NCBI GenBank assembly: GCA_018265835.1 | Contig: JABLYK010000031.1 | Span: 1-22,725 of the forward strand | Direction of reading: 5' to 3' | DNA length: 22,725 nt | Origin: Oscillospiraceae bacterium | Lineage (GTDB): Bacteria; Bacillota; Clostridia; Oscillospirales; Oscillospiraceae | In this document: positions 5,974 through 15,600 of the stretch, in pieces | How the letters are laid out: each line of letters begins with the position of its first letter | Numbering within the stretch: position 1 is the stretch's first letter | The notes under the pieces: model-generated | The model's input: only the letters and a program-made list of their open reading frames with translations | What the model was told of the DNA's origin: nothing | The model's database searches: none | Position numbers and translations under genes: made by a program

Positions 5974-6420
5974 GCCTCCCCTGTGTAAGGGGAGGTGGTA
6001 CGGCGCAGCCGTGACGGAGGGGTTGTCATGCAGAGAAAGTATAATCAGCAGTTGGTGCCATTGGCAAAACAACTGCGAAAAGAAATGACAAAAGAAGAGC
6101 GACATCTTTGGTATGACTTTTTGCGTTCCTATCCTGTCCGGTTTTCAAGGCAAAAAGTCCTCGGAAAGTATATCGTGGATTTTTACAGTGCGGAAGCGAA
6201 ATTCGTCATTGAACTGGATGGTTCTCAGCACTACGAGGATAAGAAGATGAAACAGGATGAGGCGCGTACGGCTTTTTTGGAGTCCTACGGCCTTACGGTG
6301 ATTCGGATTCCAAACAATGAGGTCAGTAGAAATTTTCGTGGCGTTTGTGAATGGATCGACGCCGCAGTGAGACAATCCCTCAGTCAGCTTCGCTGACAGC
6401 TCCCTTTACACAAGGGAGCC
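5974..6420 (+). mobile_element. Hairpin-bounded DUF559 cassette, copy A
   Basis: The left end (about 5974-6020) and right end (6377-6420) are inverted copies of one two-hairpin repeat. The outer hairpin is CCTCCCC/GGGGAGG on the left and CTCCCTT/AAGGGAG on the right. The inner hairpin is ACGGC-GCA-GCCGT on the left and TCAGC-TTC-GCTGA on the right. Both end inward in GAGGG-type sequence. The ends enclose only the DUF559 gene. The interior has lower GC than both flanks. The hairpin ends also occur elsewhere in the window without a gene. Mobility is inferred from this distribution; no clear target duplication was found. Confidence 0.7.
6028..6396 (+). CDS. DUF559 / Vsr-like endonuclease-domain protein (122 aa)
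   Basis: Small protein of the DUF559 family, related in fold to very-short-patch repair and other PD-(D/E)XK nucleases. Its function is inferred from family; the substrate is unknown. In order: a basic helical N-terminus (PLAKQLRKEMTKEERHLWYDFLR), FSRQKVLGKYIVDFY with Asp51, IELDGSQHY with Glu62, Asp64 and His68, then TVIRIPNNEV and a C-terminal helix. These match the family's conserved core, so the nuclease centre looks intact. The start at ATG 6028 is supported by GGAGGGG 7-13 bases upstream, which belongs to the left repeat; an in-frame GTG at 5995 lies inside that repeat's hairpin and is rejected. The last residues, SLSQLR, and the stop are encoded by the right repeat. Composition is more AT-rich than its neighbours, consistent with transfer. 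Confidence 0.88.
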   Translation: MQRKYNQQLVPLAKQLRKEMTKEERHLWYDFLRSYPVRFSRQKVLGKYIVDFYSAEAKFVIELDGSQHYEDKKMKQDEARTAFLESYGLTVIRIPNNEVSRNFRGVCEWIDAAVRQSLSQLR

Positions 6421-6564
6421 TCTGGCTGAGTGCGCATCGCACCCCGCGCTCGCGGGGCAACCCAACAAAGTGGTTGCGCCGCGAAAAGGAAGAACGGAGG
6501 AGTGGACGTGGCGACGGCGCGCGTTCCGCGCGGCGTCAGAACGGAACGAGTCCGTTCTGACGCC
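6421..6564 (-). repeat. Mosaic repeat unit (minus orientation) adjoining cassette A
   Basis: On the minus strand the order is a GCGTCAGAACGGA/TCCGTTCTGACGC palindrome, a GC-rich spacer, CTCCTCCGTTCTTCCTT, a 12-bp hairpin with one mismatch (6450-6484), then GCGCGGGGTGCGATGCG, leading directly into the right end of the DUF559 cassette. Order and modules equal those at 1910-2031 and 22363-22546. Confidence 0.8.
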
Positions 6565-6593
6565 TTGACAGGCTTCGCGGAAGTTGTTATGCT
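6565..6593 (+). promoter_or_regulatory. Promoter of the YibE/F gene
   Basis: A perfect TTGACA (6565-6570), a 17-base spacer and TATGCT (6588-6593), with TGT before it as an extended -10. The -35 box directly abuts the end of the mosaic repeat. Confidence 0.8.
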
Positions 6594-6638
6594 GAAACCG
6601 GACTTTTTTTGACGATCCTGCGGGAAAGGAACCTGCCT

Positions 6639-7835
6639 ATGAAAACGAAAACGACCCGGCGCCGCCGCCCGTTTCAGCAGTGGCTCCGGGAGGAAAAATG
6701 GACGTGCATCGTGCTGCTGGCGGCGGCGGTGCTGTTCGCGGCGGCACGCGTCTGGGCCGCCGCCGGGACGGAGACGGAGCCGTCCGACGCCACGGAATAC
6801 GCCGAGTACGAGACCGGCGTCATCCGCCGGATCCTGTCCGACAGCACACAGGCCGACCCCACGGCGGACGGCGGCTACCGCGGCGAGCAGCTCATGCTCG
6901 TGGAGGTCACCTCCGGCCGGTATGCGGGCGAGACGCTGCAGGCCTACAACTACGTCGGCCCGCTCTACGGCGGGCCGCTCGGCGAGGGCGACGGGGTCAC
7001 GCTGATTATCTCCACCTATGACGACGGCAGCCACACCGCCTCGGTGTACGAATACAACCGCGCGGCGCCGCTGCTGGTTGTGGTGGCGGTGTTTCTGGCC
7101 GTGACGGTCGCGGTCGGCGGCAAAACGGGGCTGAAATCGCTCGTGGGGCTGATCGTGACGCTCGCGTGCCTGTTCTTCGTGCTCATTCCGCTGCTGATGA
7201 AGGGCGCGCCCACGCTCCCGGCGGTGTTTCTCGTATGCGCGTATGTGGCGGTCGTGAGTCTCACGATTCTGGGCGGCGTGCGGCGCAAAACGGTGTGCGC
7301 CATGCTCGGCACCGTCGCGGGTACGGCGCTGGCGCTGCTGTTCGGCCTTGCGGCGCAGGCAATCGTGCGCATCGACGGGCTGCGCATCACGGACGTGGAG
7401 CCGCTGCTCCAGCTCCGGCAGCAGGGCGTGCCGATCGCGCTGCGCGGGCTGCTCGTCGGCGGCGTGGTCATCAGCGCGCTCGGCGCGGTGATGGACGTGA
7501 CGATGGGCATCGCCTCGTCCCTCTCCGAGGTGCACGACGCGAACCCCGGCCTGACGCGCAGAGAACTGTTCCGCTCCGGCATGAACATCGGGCGCGATAT
7601 GGTCGGCACCATGACGAACACGCTCATTCTCGCGTTTCTCGGCAGCGGCTTTACGCTGATCCTCTATCTCTATTCGCTGGGTCTGGCGCCGCACCAGCTG
7701 CTCAGCTCCGCGTATCTCTCGATCGAGGTGGTCAGCGGCATCAGCAGCAGCATCGGCGTCATTCTCTCCATCCCGCTGACGGCGCTCGTCAGCGCGGCGC
7801 TGCTCACGCAGCCGAAACAAGGCAAGACGAAATAA
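6639..7835 (+). CDS. YibE/F family membrane protein (398 aa)
   Basis: Polytopic membrane protein of the YibE/F family, whose biochemical role is not established. An arginine-rich start (KTKTTRRRRPFQQW) precedes a first membrane helix at about residues 21-41. Then comes an extracellular segment of about 95 residues (VIRRILSD, LMLVEVTSGRYAGETLQAYNYV, a beta-rich part) and seven more hydrophobic helices, including GGVVISALGAVMDVTMGIASSL and the DMVGTMTNTLILAFLG block typical of the family. The ATG at 6639 has GAAAGGA about 8 bases upstream; an alternative start at 6609 lacks a site. It is a single gene between a near-consensus promoter and a strong terminator. Membrane topology is predicted by eye. 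Confidence 0.9.
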   Translation: MKTKTTRRRRPFQQWLREEKWTCIVLLAAAVLFAAARVWAAAGTETEPSDATEYAEYETGVIRRILSDSTQADPTADGGYRGEQLMLVEVTSGRYAGETLQAYNYVGPLYGGPLGEGDGVTLIISTYDDGSHTASVYEYNRAAPLLVVVAVFLAVTVAVGGKTGLKSLVGLIVTLACLFFVLIPLLMKGAPTLPAVFLVCAYVAVVSLTILGGVRRKTVCAMLGTVAGTALALLFGLAAQAIVRIDGLRITDVEPLLQLRQQGVPIALRGLLVGGVVISALGAVMDVTMGIASSLSEVHDANPGLTRRELFRSGMNIGRDMVGTMTNTLILAFLGSGFTLILYLYSLGLAPHQLLSSAYLSIEVVSGISSSIGVILSIPLTALVSAALLTQPKQGKTK

Positions 7836-7872
7836 ACGACAGCCCCGGCCAATGGCCGGGGCTGTCGTTTGT
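7834..7872 (+). terminator. Rho-independent terminator after the YibE/F gene
   Basis: A 17-bp perfect stem (7834-7850 with 7854-7870, AAT loop) is followed by a short T-run. It overlaps the stop codon of the gene by two bases. Confidence 0.88.
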
Positions 7873-7904
7873 CTGGCAATGAAGCAGAGGGTTTGCCGCA
7901 GATT

Positions 7905-7952
7905 CCCCTCATCAGTCGCCTGCGGCGACAGCTTCCCCCAGAGGGGGAAGCC
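7905..7952 (-). repeat. Solo two-hairpin palindromic repeat
   Basis: Same design as 201-247: on the minus strand GGCTTCCCCC..GGGGGAAGCTGTC, an inner hairpin TCGCC-GCA-GGCGA, and CTGATGAGGGG. The inner stem differs in sequence from the 201-247 copy but stays paired. Confidence 0.82.
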
Positions 7953-8130
7953 TTGGCTCGGTGCGTATCGCGCCCCCCATCCCCAGACGCAAGCTTGACT
8001 TGCGGCTGGGTAAGGAAGAACGGGGGAGCGGACAAGGTGAATTGCCGCGCAGCGGCAAGAGAGGGTGGTCTGGACCATATGGAGCCGCCGCATTTACGCG
8101 GCAGCGAAATGGAGCGTGCCCACTCTGACG
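7953..8130 (-). repeat. Mosaic repeat unit between the YibE/F and SLH genes
   Basis: Read on the minus strand: GGCGTCAGAGTGGGCACGCT, a CGCCGCATTTACGCGGC-type hairpin, CTCCATATGG, a second hairpin GCCGC/GCGGC, TCCCCCGTTCTTCCTTA, a hairpin with one mismatch (7982-8010), then a GCGCGATACGC tail that joins the solo palindrome at 7905-7952. Its first module begins only a few bases beyond the stop codon of the SLH gene. No gene is supported here. Confidence 0.75.
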
Positions 8131-8136
8131 CCGAGT

Positions 8137-9171
8137 TCATTCGACGACATAGCCCTCGTCGTTGAGGTACTGGATCACGCAGACGAGCACTTTGGCGATC
8201 TGCGCGCGGGTGGCCGTGCCCTGCGGGACGAGCGTCGTTGCCGTCATGCCGTTGACGATGCCATGCTCCACCGCCCAGCAGAACGGCCCGACCGCGTAGG
8301 AGGAGATGTCGCCGGTGTCCGTGAAGACGTTCATCGGGTAGGCGCTCGACACATCGCAGCCATAGATCTTTTCGCAGTAGCGGCTGAGCATCGTCACGGC
8401 CTGCTCACGCGTGATATTGTCCGTGGGGGTGAAGGTCGTCGCCGACGTGCCCAGCACGATGCCCTTGCTGGCGCACCAGATCACCGCGTCGGTGTACCAC
8501 TCGCCGGCCGGCACATCGGTAAACGGATTGGCAAGGCCGCTCACGTCCGGCGAGCCCTGCATGCGGTAGAGCACGGTCGCCAGCATGGCGCGGGTCATTT
8601 CGAGATTCGGCCCGAAGGTGGTGGCGCTCATGCCGTTCATCAGACGGGTGGTGTAGACGGAGTAGACGTGCCAGTAGAACCAGTCGCCGGGCGTCACGTC
8701 CGTAAACGGCATCTCGGACGACAGGAACACGAGGTTGTTGGCCGCGGCGACCTGCTCGGCGTAGCTGCCGAGCTTGCCGAAGAGGATGAGGCGGCTGCTG
8801 CAGCCCTCGAAGGCGTGCTCGCCCACCGTGGTCACTGCGGGCGGCAGATAGACATATTCCAGCGCGGTGCAGCTAAGGAATGCATAGTCGCCGACGGCGC
8901 GCACGCTCTCCGGCAGGGTGATGCCGGTGACGGCCCTGCAGTTGTTGAACGCGTAGCTGCCGATCTTCGTCACGGGGTAGCCGTCGAACGCGTCGGGCAC
9001 CTCCACCTCGCCGGCATAGGTGATGTCCGGGAAGCTTTTGACCGTGGCTTCGCCGTTTTCAATCGTGAAGTTGGAAGCGTTCCAGCCGGCGTCGGCAGCC
9101 AGCGCGGCGCCGGGCAGCAGCGCGAGCGCCATGCACAGCGCCAGCAGTATGGAAACGATGCGTTTTTTCAT
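8137..9171 (-). CDS. Secreted BspA-like leucine-rich-repeat protein with three SLH domains (344 aa)
   Basis: Cell-surface protein. Residues 1-26 are a signal peptide (KKR, a hydrophobic core, cleavage after ALA). Residues about 34-130 hold LRR_5/BspA-type repeats (IGSYAFNNC, VGDYAFLSC and VGEHAFEGC with LPESV and LPPAV strands). Three S-layer-homology domains follow: 154-206, 215-267 and 281-336, each starting FTDV/FTDT and carrying a TR(A/E) motif. SLH domains usually bind pyruvylated secondary cell-wall polymer, so the protein is expected on the wall; BspA-like repeats often bind host or matrix proteins, which is inference here. The start has GGAGGG on the minus strand and a promoter at 9215-9243. 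It is divergent from a much larger SLH protein. Confidence 0.92.
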   Translation of the reverse strand: MKKRIVSILLALCMALALLPGAALAADAGWNASNFTIENGEATVKSFPDITYAGEVEVPDAFDGYPVTKIGSYAFNNCRAVTGITLPESVRAVGDYAFLSCTALEYVYLPPAVTTVGEHAFEGCSSRLILFGKLGSYAEQVAAANNLVFLSSEMPFTDVTPGDWFYWHVYSVYTTRLMNGMSATTFGPNLEMTRAMLATVLYRMQGSPDVSGLANPFTDVPAGEWYTDAVIWCASKGIVLGTSATTFTPTDNITREQAVTMLSRYCEKIYGCDVSSAYPMNVFTDTGDISSYAVGPFCWAVEHGIVNGMTATTLVPQGTATRAQIAKVLVCVIQYLNDEGYVVE

Positions 9172-9214
9172 GGGAAAACCCTCCTGTTATTGATGGTTGG
9201 ACAGATTGTCTCCC

Positions 9215-9243
9215 ATTATAACGGATCTGACAGAAAGATGCAA
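9215..9243 (-). promoter_or_regulatory. Promoter of the small SLH protein gene
   Basis: On the minus strand TTGCAT (9238-9243), a 17-base spacer and a perfect TATAAT (9215-9220). The mosaic repeat at 9244-9437 begins at the very next base beyond the -35 box. Confidence 0.8.
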
Positions 9244-9437
9244 CGTCAGAATGAACGCGCGCGTCCTCGCAAGCTCCGCATCACTCGCCCCCGTGTAACA
9301 CACGCAGTCTCGTTCGCTCTGCTGCTCGTCCTTTCAAAACCGAAACATCGTTTCGGTTTTGTGAGGAGAAACGGAGGAGCGAATGTGAAGCTTTCCGGCT
9401 TGCCCGGGAAGCGGAATGGAGCGAGTCCGTTTGGACG
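9244..9437 (+). repeat. Mosaic repeat between the two divergent SLH genes
   Basis: It starts CGTCAGAATGAACGCG. The part 9262-9437 is nearly identical to 2695-2869, with about 176 bases aligned and few differences. It contains the palindrome AAAACCGAAA/TTTCGGTTTT and ends at GTCCGTTTGGACG, after which the two copies diverge abruptly. No gene lies in 9172-9603. Confidence 0.88.
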
Positions 9438-9501
9438 TTGTCTGCCTGCACATCGGCGAATGAACACAAATTTCGGTTCAATCTTCGTAAAATCCCTGTT
9501 T

Positions 9502-9530
9502 TTCACTGGCGTTTGCAAAATGGGTATGAT
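9502..9530 (+). promoter_or_regulatory. Possible promoter of the large SLH/PHP gene
   Basis: TTCACT (9502-9507), a 17-base spacer and TATGAT (9525-9530) in an AT-rich patch just upstream of the gene. The -35 match is weak. Confidence 0.4.
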
Positions 9531-9603
9531 AAAATCAAATCATCGAATGGGGAAGCCCCCAATAAAACCGAAAGCAGGACAAAATGAAGGAGGTTTTTCA
9601 CGG

Positions 9604-12600
9604 ATGAAAACACGAACGCGCAGCAGACTGCTTGCGCTGCTGCTGGTGCTGGTCATGGTCATGACCCTGCTGCCGACGGCGGCGTTCGCGGCGGATGCGA
9701 AGCCTGTGACGGCGACGAAAGTCACATCTGCCGATGAACTTACCACCGGCCAGTATGTGATGGTGACGAACACCGGGTATGCACCTGGTGTGCTGGACGG
9801 TACTTGGATCACTGCGGCTGCAGTTGATGCGAGCGCCGATGCTATGACGGTTGATCCTGCCATCGTGTGGACGATCACTGTCGATGGCACAACGGTCAAG
9901 CTGACCGACAGTAACGGCGTAACAGTTGCGCCGAAGAGCGGCAATACCAATGGTATTCAGTCCGGCGACTACAGCTGGTCGGTTACCTGCACGGAGGGCA
10001 CTTTCCGGTTTGCCGGGCAGGGAGACGATACGACCGTACTTGCCAGCAACAAAGGCAGCCAAAATAAATTCCGCGCATACAAAAATGATACTGTTAAGAA
10101 TAATTCCTCGGGCTACCCTGCTGATTTTGCGCTGTACAAGGTAGAGGCGGCGGAAGCCGATCCGTATCCGGAGATCGACAAGAAATACTCCGTGTACGAG
10201 CCGGTTGCCGAGCCGCAGGACGGCGATACGGTTCTGCTCTACAATCCGGGCTATGGCGCGGCGCTTTCTTCAGAGCCGCAGGCCACCTACTATTTGAAGA
10301 CGGCGGCGCTCACCGTGGAAAACGGCGTGATTGCGACGGAGGATGCCGAGACCATCAACTGGACGGTCGGCGTGCAGGACGGCGTGTACAGCTTCACACA
10401 GGGGGACAAGATGCTCTCTGCCTACAAGAGCGGCACGCACACCAACATCTCGACAGACGCTTCCAAGGACACCGGCTGGAAGCTGGCAGAATGCAATGCG
10501 GAAACGATGACGCATTATCTTTACAATGCTACGCTTGAGGCCAGCTACGAAAATGTCTACATCGAACGGCATCCAAGTTACGATGAGTTCACGGTGTTTG
10601 ACACCTCCGCCAGCAACCTGAACGAGAAGGGTTTCGGCTTCGTGTTCTACAAGCTGGTGCGCGAGGGCGTGCCGGAGGAAGAACCCGACACGATCTTTGC
10701 CGACGGCGACCGCGTAGTCATTTACAACCCGGCAAATATGAAAGCACTGTCCCAGAACTACACCGGCAACTATAATGCGGGCGTGGACGTCACCATGACG
10801 GGCGACGTTCTGTCCGGCTATGCAGCGAGTGAGGTCTGGACGGTCGGCGTGAATGCGGACGGCACCTATACCTTCTCGACTGCCGACGGCAAAAAGCTTT
10901 CCATGGGCGCGAGCTATGCCAGCATGCCGCTGGATGAGGCAAACCCGAACTGGAAGGTTTCGGAGGCCAAGACAGCGGGGTGCTACTACATCCAGAATAC
11001 CGTGCGCGGCAACTACATCGAGTGGTTTACAAAGTACGGAAACTGGAGTTCCTACGGCTCGATCAACGACGAGCCCCTGTTTGCACAGGCGTTCTATAAG
11101 GTGGAGGGCGATATTCCCACGCCGCCGGCCGGCGACCTCCCCGACGAGGGCGATCGGGTCGTGATCTACAACCAGAATGCGCAGGGCGTGCTGGCAGCGG
11201 AAAACGACACCCAGAGCATTGAAAACGCGCCGGCAACCGTGTCCGACGGCAAGGCCGTGCCCGGCAATGGCGGCGTGGTGTTCACCGTGAAGAAAAACGG
11301 CGAATACTACCGCTTTGAGAACGAAACCTACGGCTACCTGTGCTCCAACGGCACGGGCAACAACGCGTTCTACAGCAAGGACTTCTCGGAAGAGGGCGTA
11401 ACGGCGGAAGACGCCGATTGGCTTGTGCGCACCTGCTCCGGCGGAGTCGGCGGCTACGAAATGGAAAGCCGCACTGCGAAATTCAACGGAAAGTATAGCC
11501 AGTGGATGGAATACTATTCCGACAGCTACAAGACCTACAGCATGGATCCCAAAAAGGTCACGGATTACACCATCTATTCCTTCTACTTCTACCCCGTGGA
11601 TGAGAGCGTCAAGGTGATTGACGGGCTGGTGGACGCACCCGAAATCATCACGTCTGACAGCCTCCCCACAGCCTACGTCGGGAAGGATTACGAATTGAAC
11701 ATCACGGTTCACTCCATCTTTGCGATTGATGATCCGTGGATCGAATACAGCGTGAAGGATCAGAACGGCAACTATCTGACCGAGAAGACGGCCGATGAAG
11801 TGGATGTGGAAGTGCTCACACCCAATTTTTCCGGCGGCAAGACCGACGCTGTGATCACCGTTTTTGACACTGCGGTTGCAAAGGCCGGAGCCGAGGGCGG
11901 CTCCATGATCGTGACCCTGTCGTTCCGGGACGTCAAGGGCATCGTCTGCGTGAAGGAGATCACCATCCCCGTCATTGACGCGCCCGTGATTGACGACGTG
12001 ACCCCCGCCAACGGCAGCGAGACCGGCGACAACAAGAAGCCCGAAATTTCCGCCAAAATCGCCAACGCGGGCGAGAACCCGACCGTCGTCATGACGGTGA
12101 ACGGCGAGGAAGTCGAGGCTGCCTATGCCGGCGGCAAGGTGTCCTACACCCCGGCTGAGGATATGGCCGACGGCCGCGTGAACGTGACCGTCACCGTGAC
12201 GCGCACGGACGGCAAGACCTCCAGCAAGAGCTGGAGCTTTACCGTGGGCGAGGCGACGTATCAGCTCTACTTCGGCCAGCTCCACTCCCACACCACGTAT
12301 TCCGACGGCTCCGGCTCGCTGGACGCCGCGCTGGACTATGTGAAGAACCTGCCGGAGAGCGCGAACGTGGACTTCGTGGCCTTCACCGACCACTCCAACT
12401 ACTTTGACAAGTCCGGCGCCGCGAACCCCGAGGGCGCGCTCTACGACATGGGCCTTGCGACCGAATACAGCCGGGAGACCTGGGCGGCCTACAAAAAGGC
12501 GGCAGCGGACTTCAACGCCTCCCAGTCCGACGTTGTCGCCCTCGCAGGCTTTGAGATGACGTGGTCCGGCGGCCCCGGCCACATCAACACCTTCAACACC

Positions 12601-15600
12601 CCCGGCATCGTCTCCCGCAACAACACCACGCTGAACAACAAGACCGCCGACGCGGGCATGAAGGCGTATTATGCCCTGCTCAGCCAGCCGGAGGGCGCGG
12701 ACTCCCTCAGCCAGTTCAACCACCCCGGCTCCACCTTCGGCACGTTCAGCGATTTCAGCTACTGGGATCCCGTGATCGACAGCCGCATCTTCATGGTTGA
12801 GGTCGGCAACGGCGAGGGCCAGATCGGCGCGGGCGGCTACTACCCCAGCTACGAGTACTACACCATGGCGCTCGACAAGGGCTGGCACGTCGCGCCCACC
12901 AACAATCAGGACAACCACAAGGGCAAGTGGGGCAACGCCAACGACGCCCGTGACGTCATCCTGACCGACGATTTCTCCGAACAGGGCCTCTATAACGCGA
13001 TCCGCGCAATGCGCATGTACGCGACCGAGGACAAGAACCTGGAGCTGTACTACACCGTGAATGACCTGCCGCTCGGCAGCAGCATTGCCGAGGCGCCGGA
13101 CAAGCTCAACATCAGCGTTCAGGTGTCCGACCCCGACGCGACCGACGCCATCTCCAAGGTGGAAGTCATCGTCAACTCCGGCAAGGTCGCTTACACGTGG
13201 GACGACCCCGCGGTTCTGGCTGCGGGCGACCTCGCCTGCGCGCTTGACCCGGACTACAGCTACTACTACATCCGCGTCACCGAGGCGGACGGCGACCTCG
13301 CGGTCACCGCGCCGGTCTGGGTTGGCGAAATGCTCAAGCTCGGCATCTCCAGCGTGGAGTGCGGCACGGCGACGCCCGTGACCGGCGAGGCGCTGAAGCT
13401 GACCACGACCCTGTTCAACAGCGAGAGCAGCGAAGTGGCCGTGAAGAGCGTGACCTACACCACGAACGGCTCCGTCGTGCTCGGCACGGACACCAAGGGC
13501 TACACGATTCCTGCCTCCGGCACGCTGGAGATCCCCTTCCAGTACACGCCCGACGCCGCCAAGGTCACGACCATCACGGTTACGGCTGTCGTGGAGCAGA
13601 ACGGCAAGGAATACACCTTCTCCATGGACGTGACGCTCGACGTGCAGGATGCGGATAAGCTCGTGTACATCGGCTTTGACGGCTCGCACCACAATGAGTA
13701 TATCAATGGCAACTACAAGGATTCCATGGGCAACTTCAGCACGCTGGCGGCGGAATATAACGTTCGTTATTCCGAGCTGATGACCAGGGACGCGCTGCTG
13801 GAAGCCTGCGCGAACGAGGACGGCAAGTATAAGGTCATCGTGCTGACCGCGCCGAGCCGCCGCAACGCGGCAACGGCAGACGGGATTGACACCTATGACG
13901 AGGAAGAGCTTGCGGCCATCAAGAAATTCAACGAGGCCGGCGGCATCGTGGTCGTGATGGGATACTCCGATTACTATGAGACCGCTGCCGGGGATTCTTC
14001 GGTCGGCAGCAGCCTGACGCCGGAACAGCATATGGCTGCAACGCAGAATGCCCTGCTGGCGTATCTTGGCTCCAGCATCCGGCTGGGAGACGACGCTGCG
14101 CAGGACGCGACCTGGAACGACGGCCGCAATCAGGGCATCTATGTGAGCGCGTACGGCGAATCTCCGCTGCTGGACGGTCTGGTCTTTGATCCGGAAAACC
14201 CGCATGATACCAAGTATTCGCAGGTGTTCAGCCAGTATGGCGGCAGCTCCGTCTATGTTGTGGACAGCGAAGGCAATGCGACGACTGCTATTCCTGACAC
14301 CGTGACGCCGGTCGTTTACGGCAACGATACGACAACATCTACGGACTCCGATAACGATCAGCTCGGCGGCTCGCAGATTCCTCTGTATGCGGTCGGCGAG
14401 GACAATCGTCTGCTGATTCTGGCGACTGAACAACTGGGTGGCAACGGTATGATTCTGGTCACAGGCGGCACGATGATGGCCGACTGGCAGCTTCAGGTGA
14501 AGCCGGAGAATATCGATTCGGGCGCAGACCAGCTCTATTCCAACTACACCATCTGCGAGAATCTGCTGAAGCTCGCAAACCCCGTGACCGTCACGGACAT
14601 CGCCGAGGTGCTCAAGCAGACCGAGGCCGGCTACAAGTACACGATCGAGGGCGTGGTTACCTCCAACGCCTCCGGCTATGACAAGGACACCGCGTTCTTC
14701 GACTGCATCTACGTGCAGGATGCCACGGGCGGCATCTGCTGCTTCCCGGTCACCGGCGAGTTCAAGATTGGCGACAAGGTGCGCGTCACCGGCACGACCG
14801 ACTTCTATCAGGGCGAGATGGAGCTGCAGGTGACCGCGATCACAAAGACCGGCGAGGGCGAGCCGGTGCAGCCCAAGGAGGTCACCGCCGCGCAGATCAA
14901 CGACGGCTCCGTGCGCGGCAGCCTCGTGACGGTCAAGGGCACGGTGCAGAGCTTTGAGCTGGCCAACGGCCTTGTGCAGACCATCCTGGTGAAGGACGCG
15001 GCCGGCAACGTCGCGCGCGTGTTCATCGACGGCTACATCACCACCGCCAAGGACGTGGAGAATCTCGCAGCCGGCGCGGAGATCACCGTCACCGGCCTTG
15101 CGTCCTATGACGACACCTTCAACGCGCCTGACGGCCCGTTTGCGCGCATCCGCGTGCGCGACCGCGCGGACGTCGTCTGCGGCGCGGTGCACAAGTGCGC
15201 GGCCTTCACCGACATCGACATGTGGGCAAGAAGCAGCATCTGCTTCGTGGTCGAGCGCGACATCATGAACGGCACGAGCGCGACCACATTCGAGCCGGAG
15301 ACGCACGCCTCCCGCGCGATGATGGTCACGGTGCTCTACCGCATGGCGGGCGAGCCGGACGTGACCGGGCTTGAAAATCCGTTTGCCGACGTGCCGGCCG
15401 GCACGTGGTACACCGACGCCGTCGTCTGGGCGGCGAGCACCGGCATCACGCTCGGCAAGAGCGCGACGGAGTTTGATCCGGAAACGGACATGACCCGCGC
15501 GGAAATGGCGGTGTTCCTCATGCGCTACGCCGCGATGAAGGAACAGGACGTCACGCAGCGCGCTGCGCTGACCGACTTCACGGACGCCGCGGATGTCCCC

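Noticed and set aside
6384..8093. A 569-codon minus-strand frame across the YibE/F gene
   Set aside because: It runs through a terminator and two repeat blocks and has an unnatural Arg/His/Glu-rich composition.
8065..9603. In-frame upstream extension of the giant SLH/PHP gene
   Set aside because: It would place about 500 residues of repeat-encoded and antisense sequence before a textbook signal peptide. The AAGGAGG before 9604 fixes the start.
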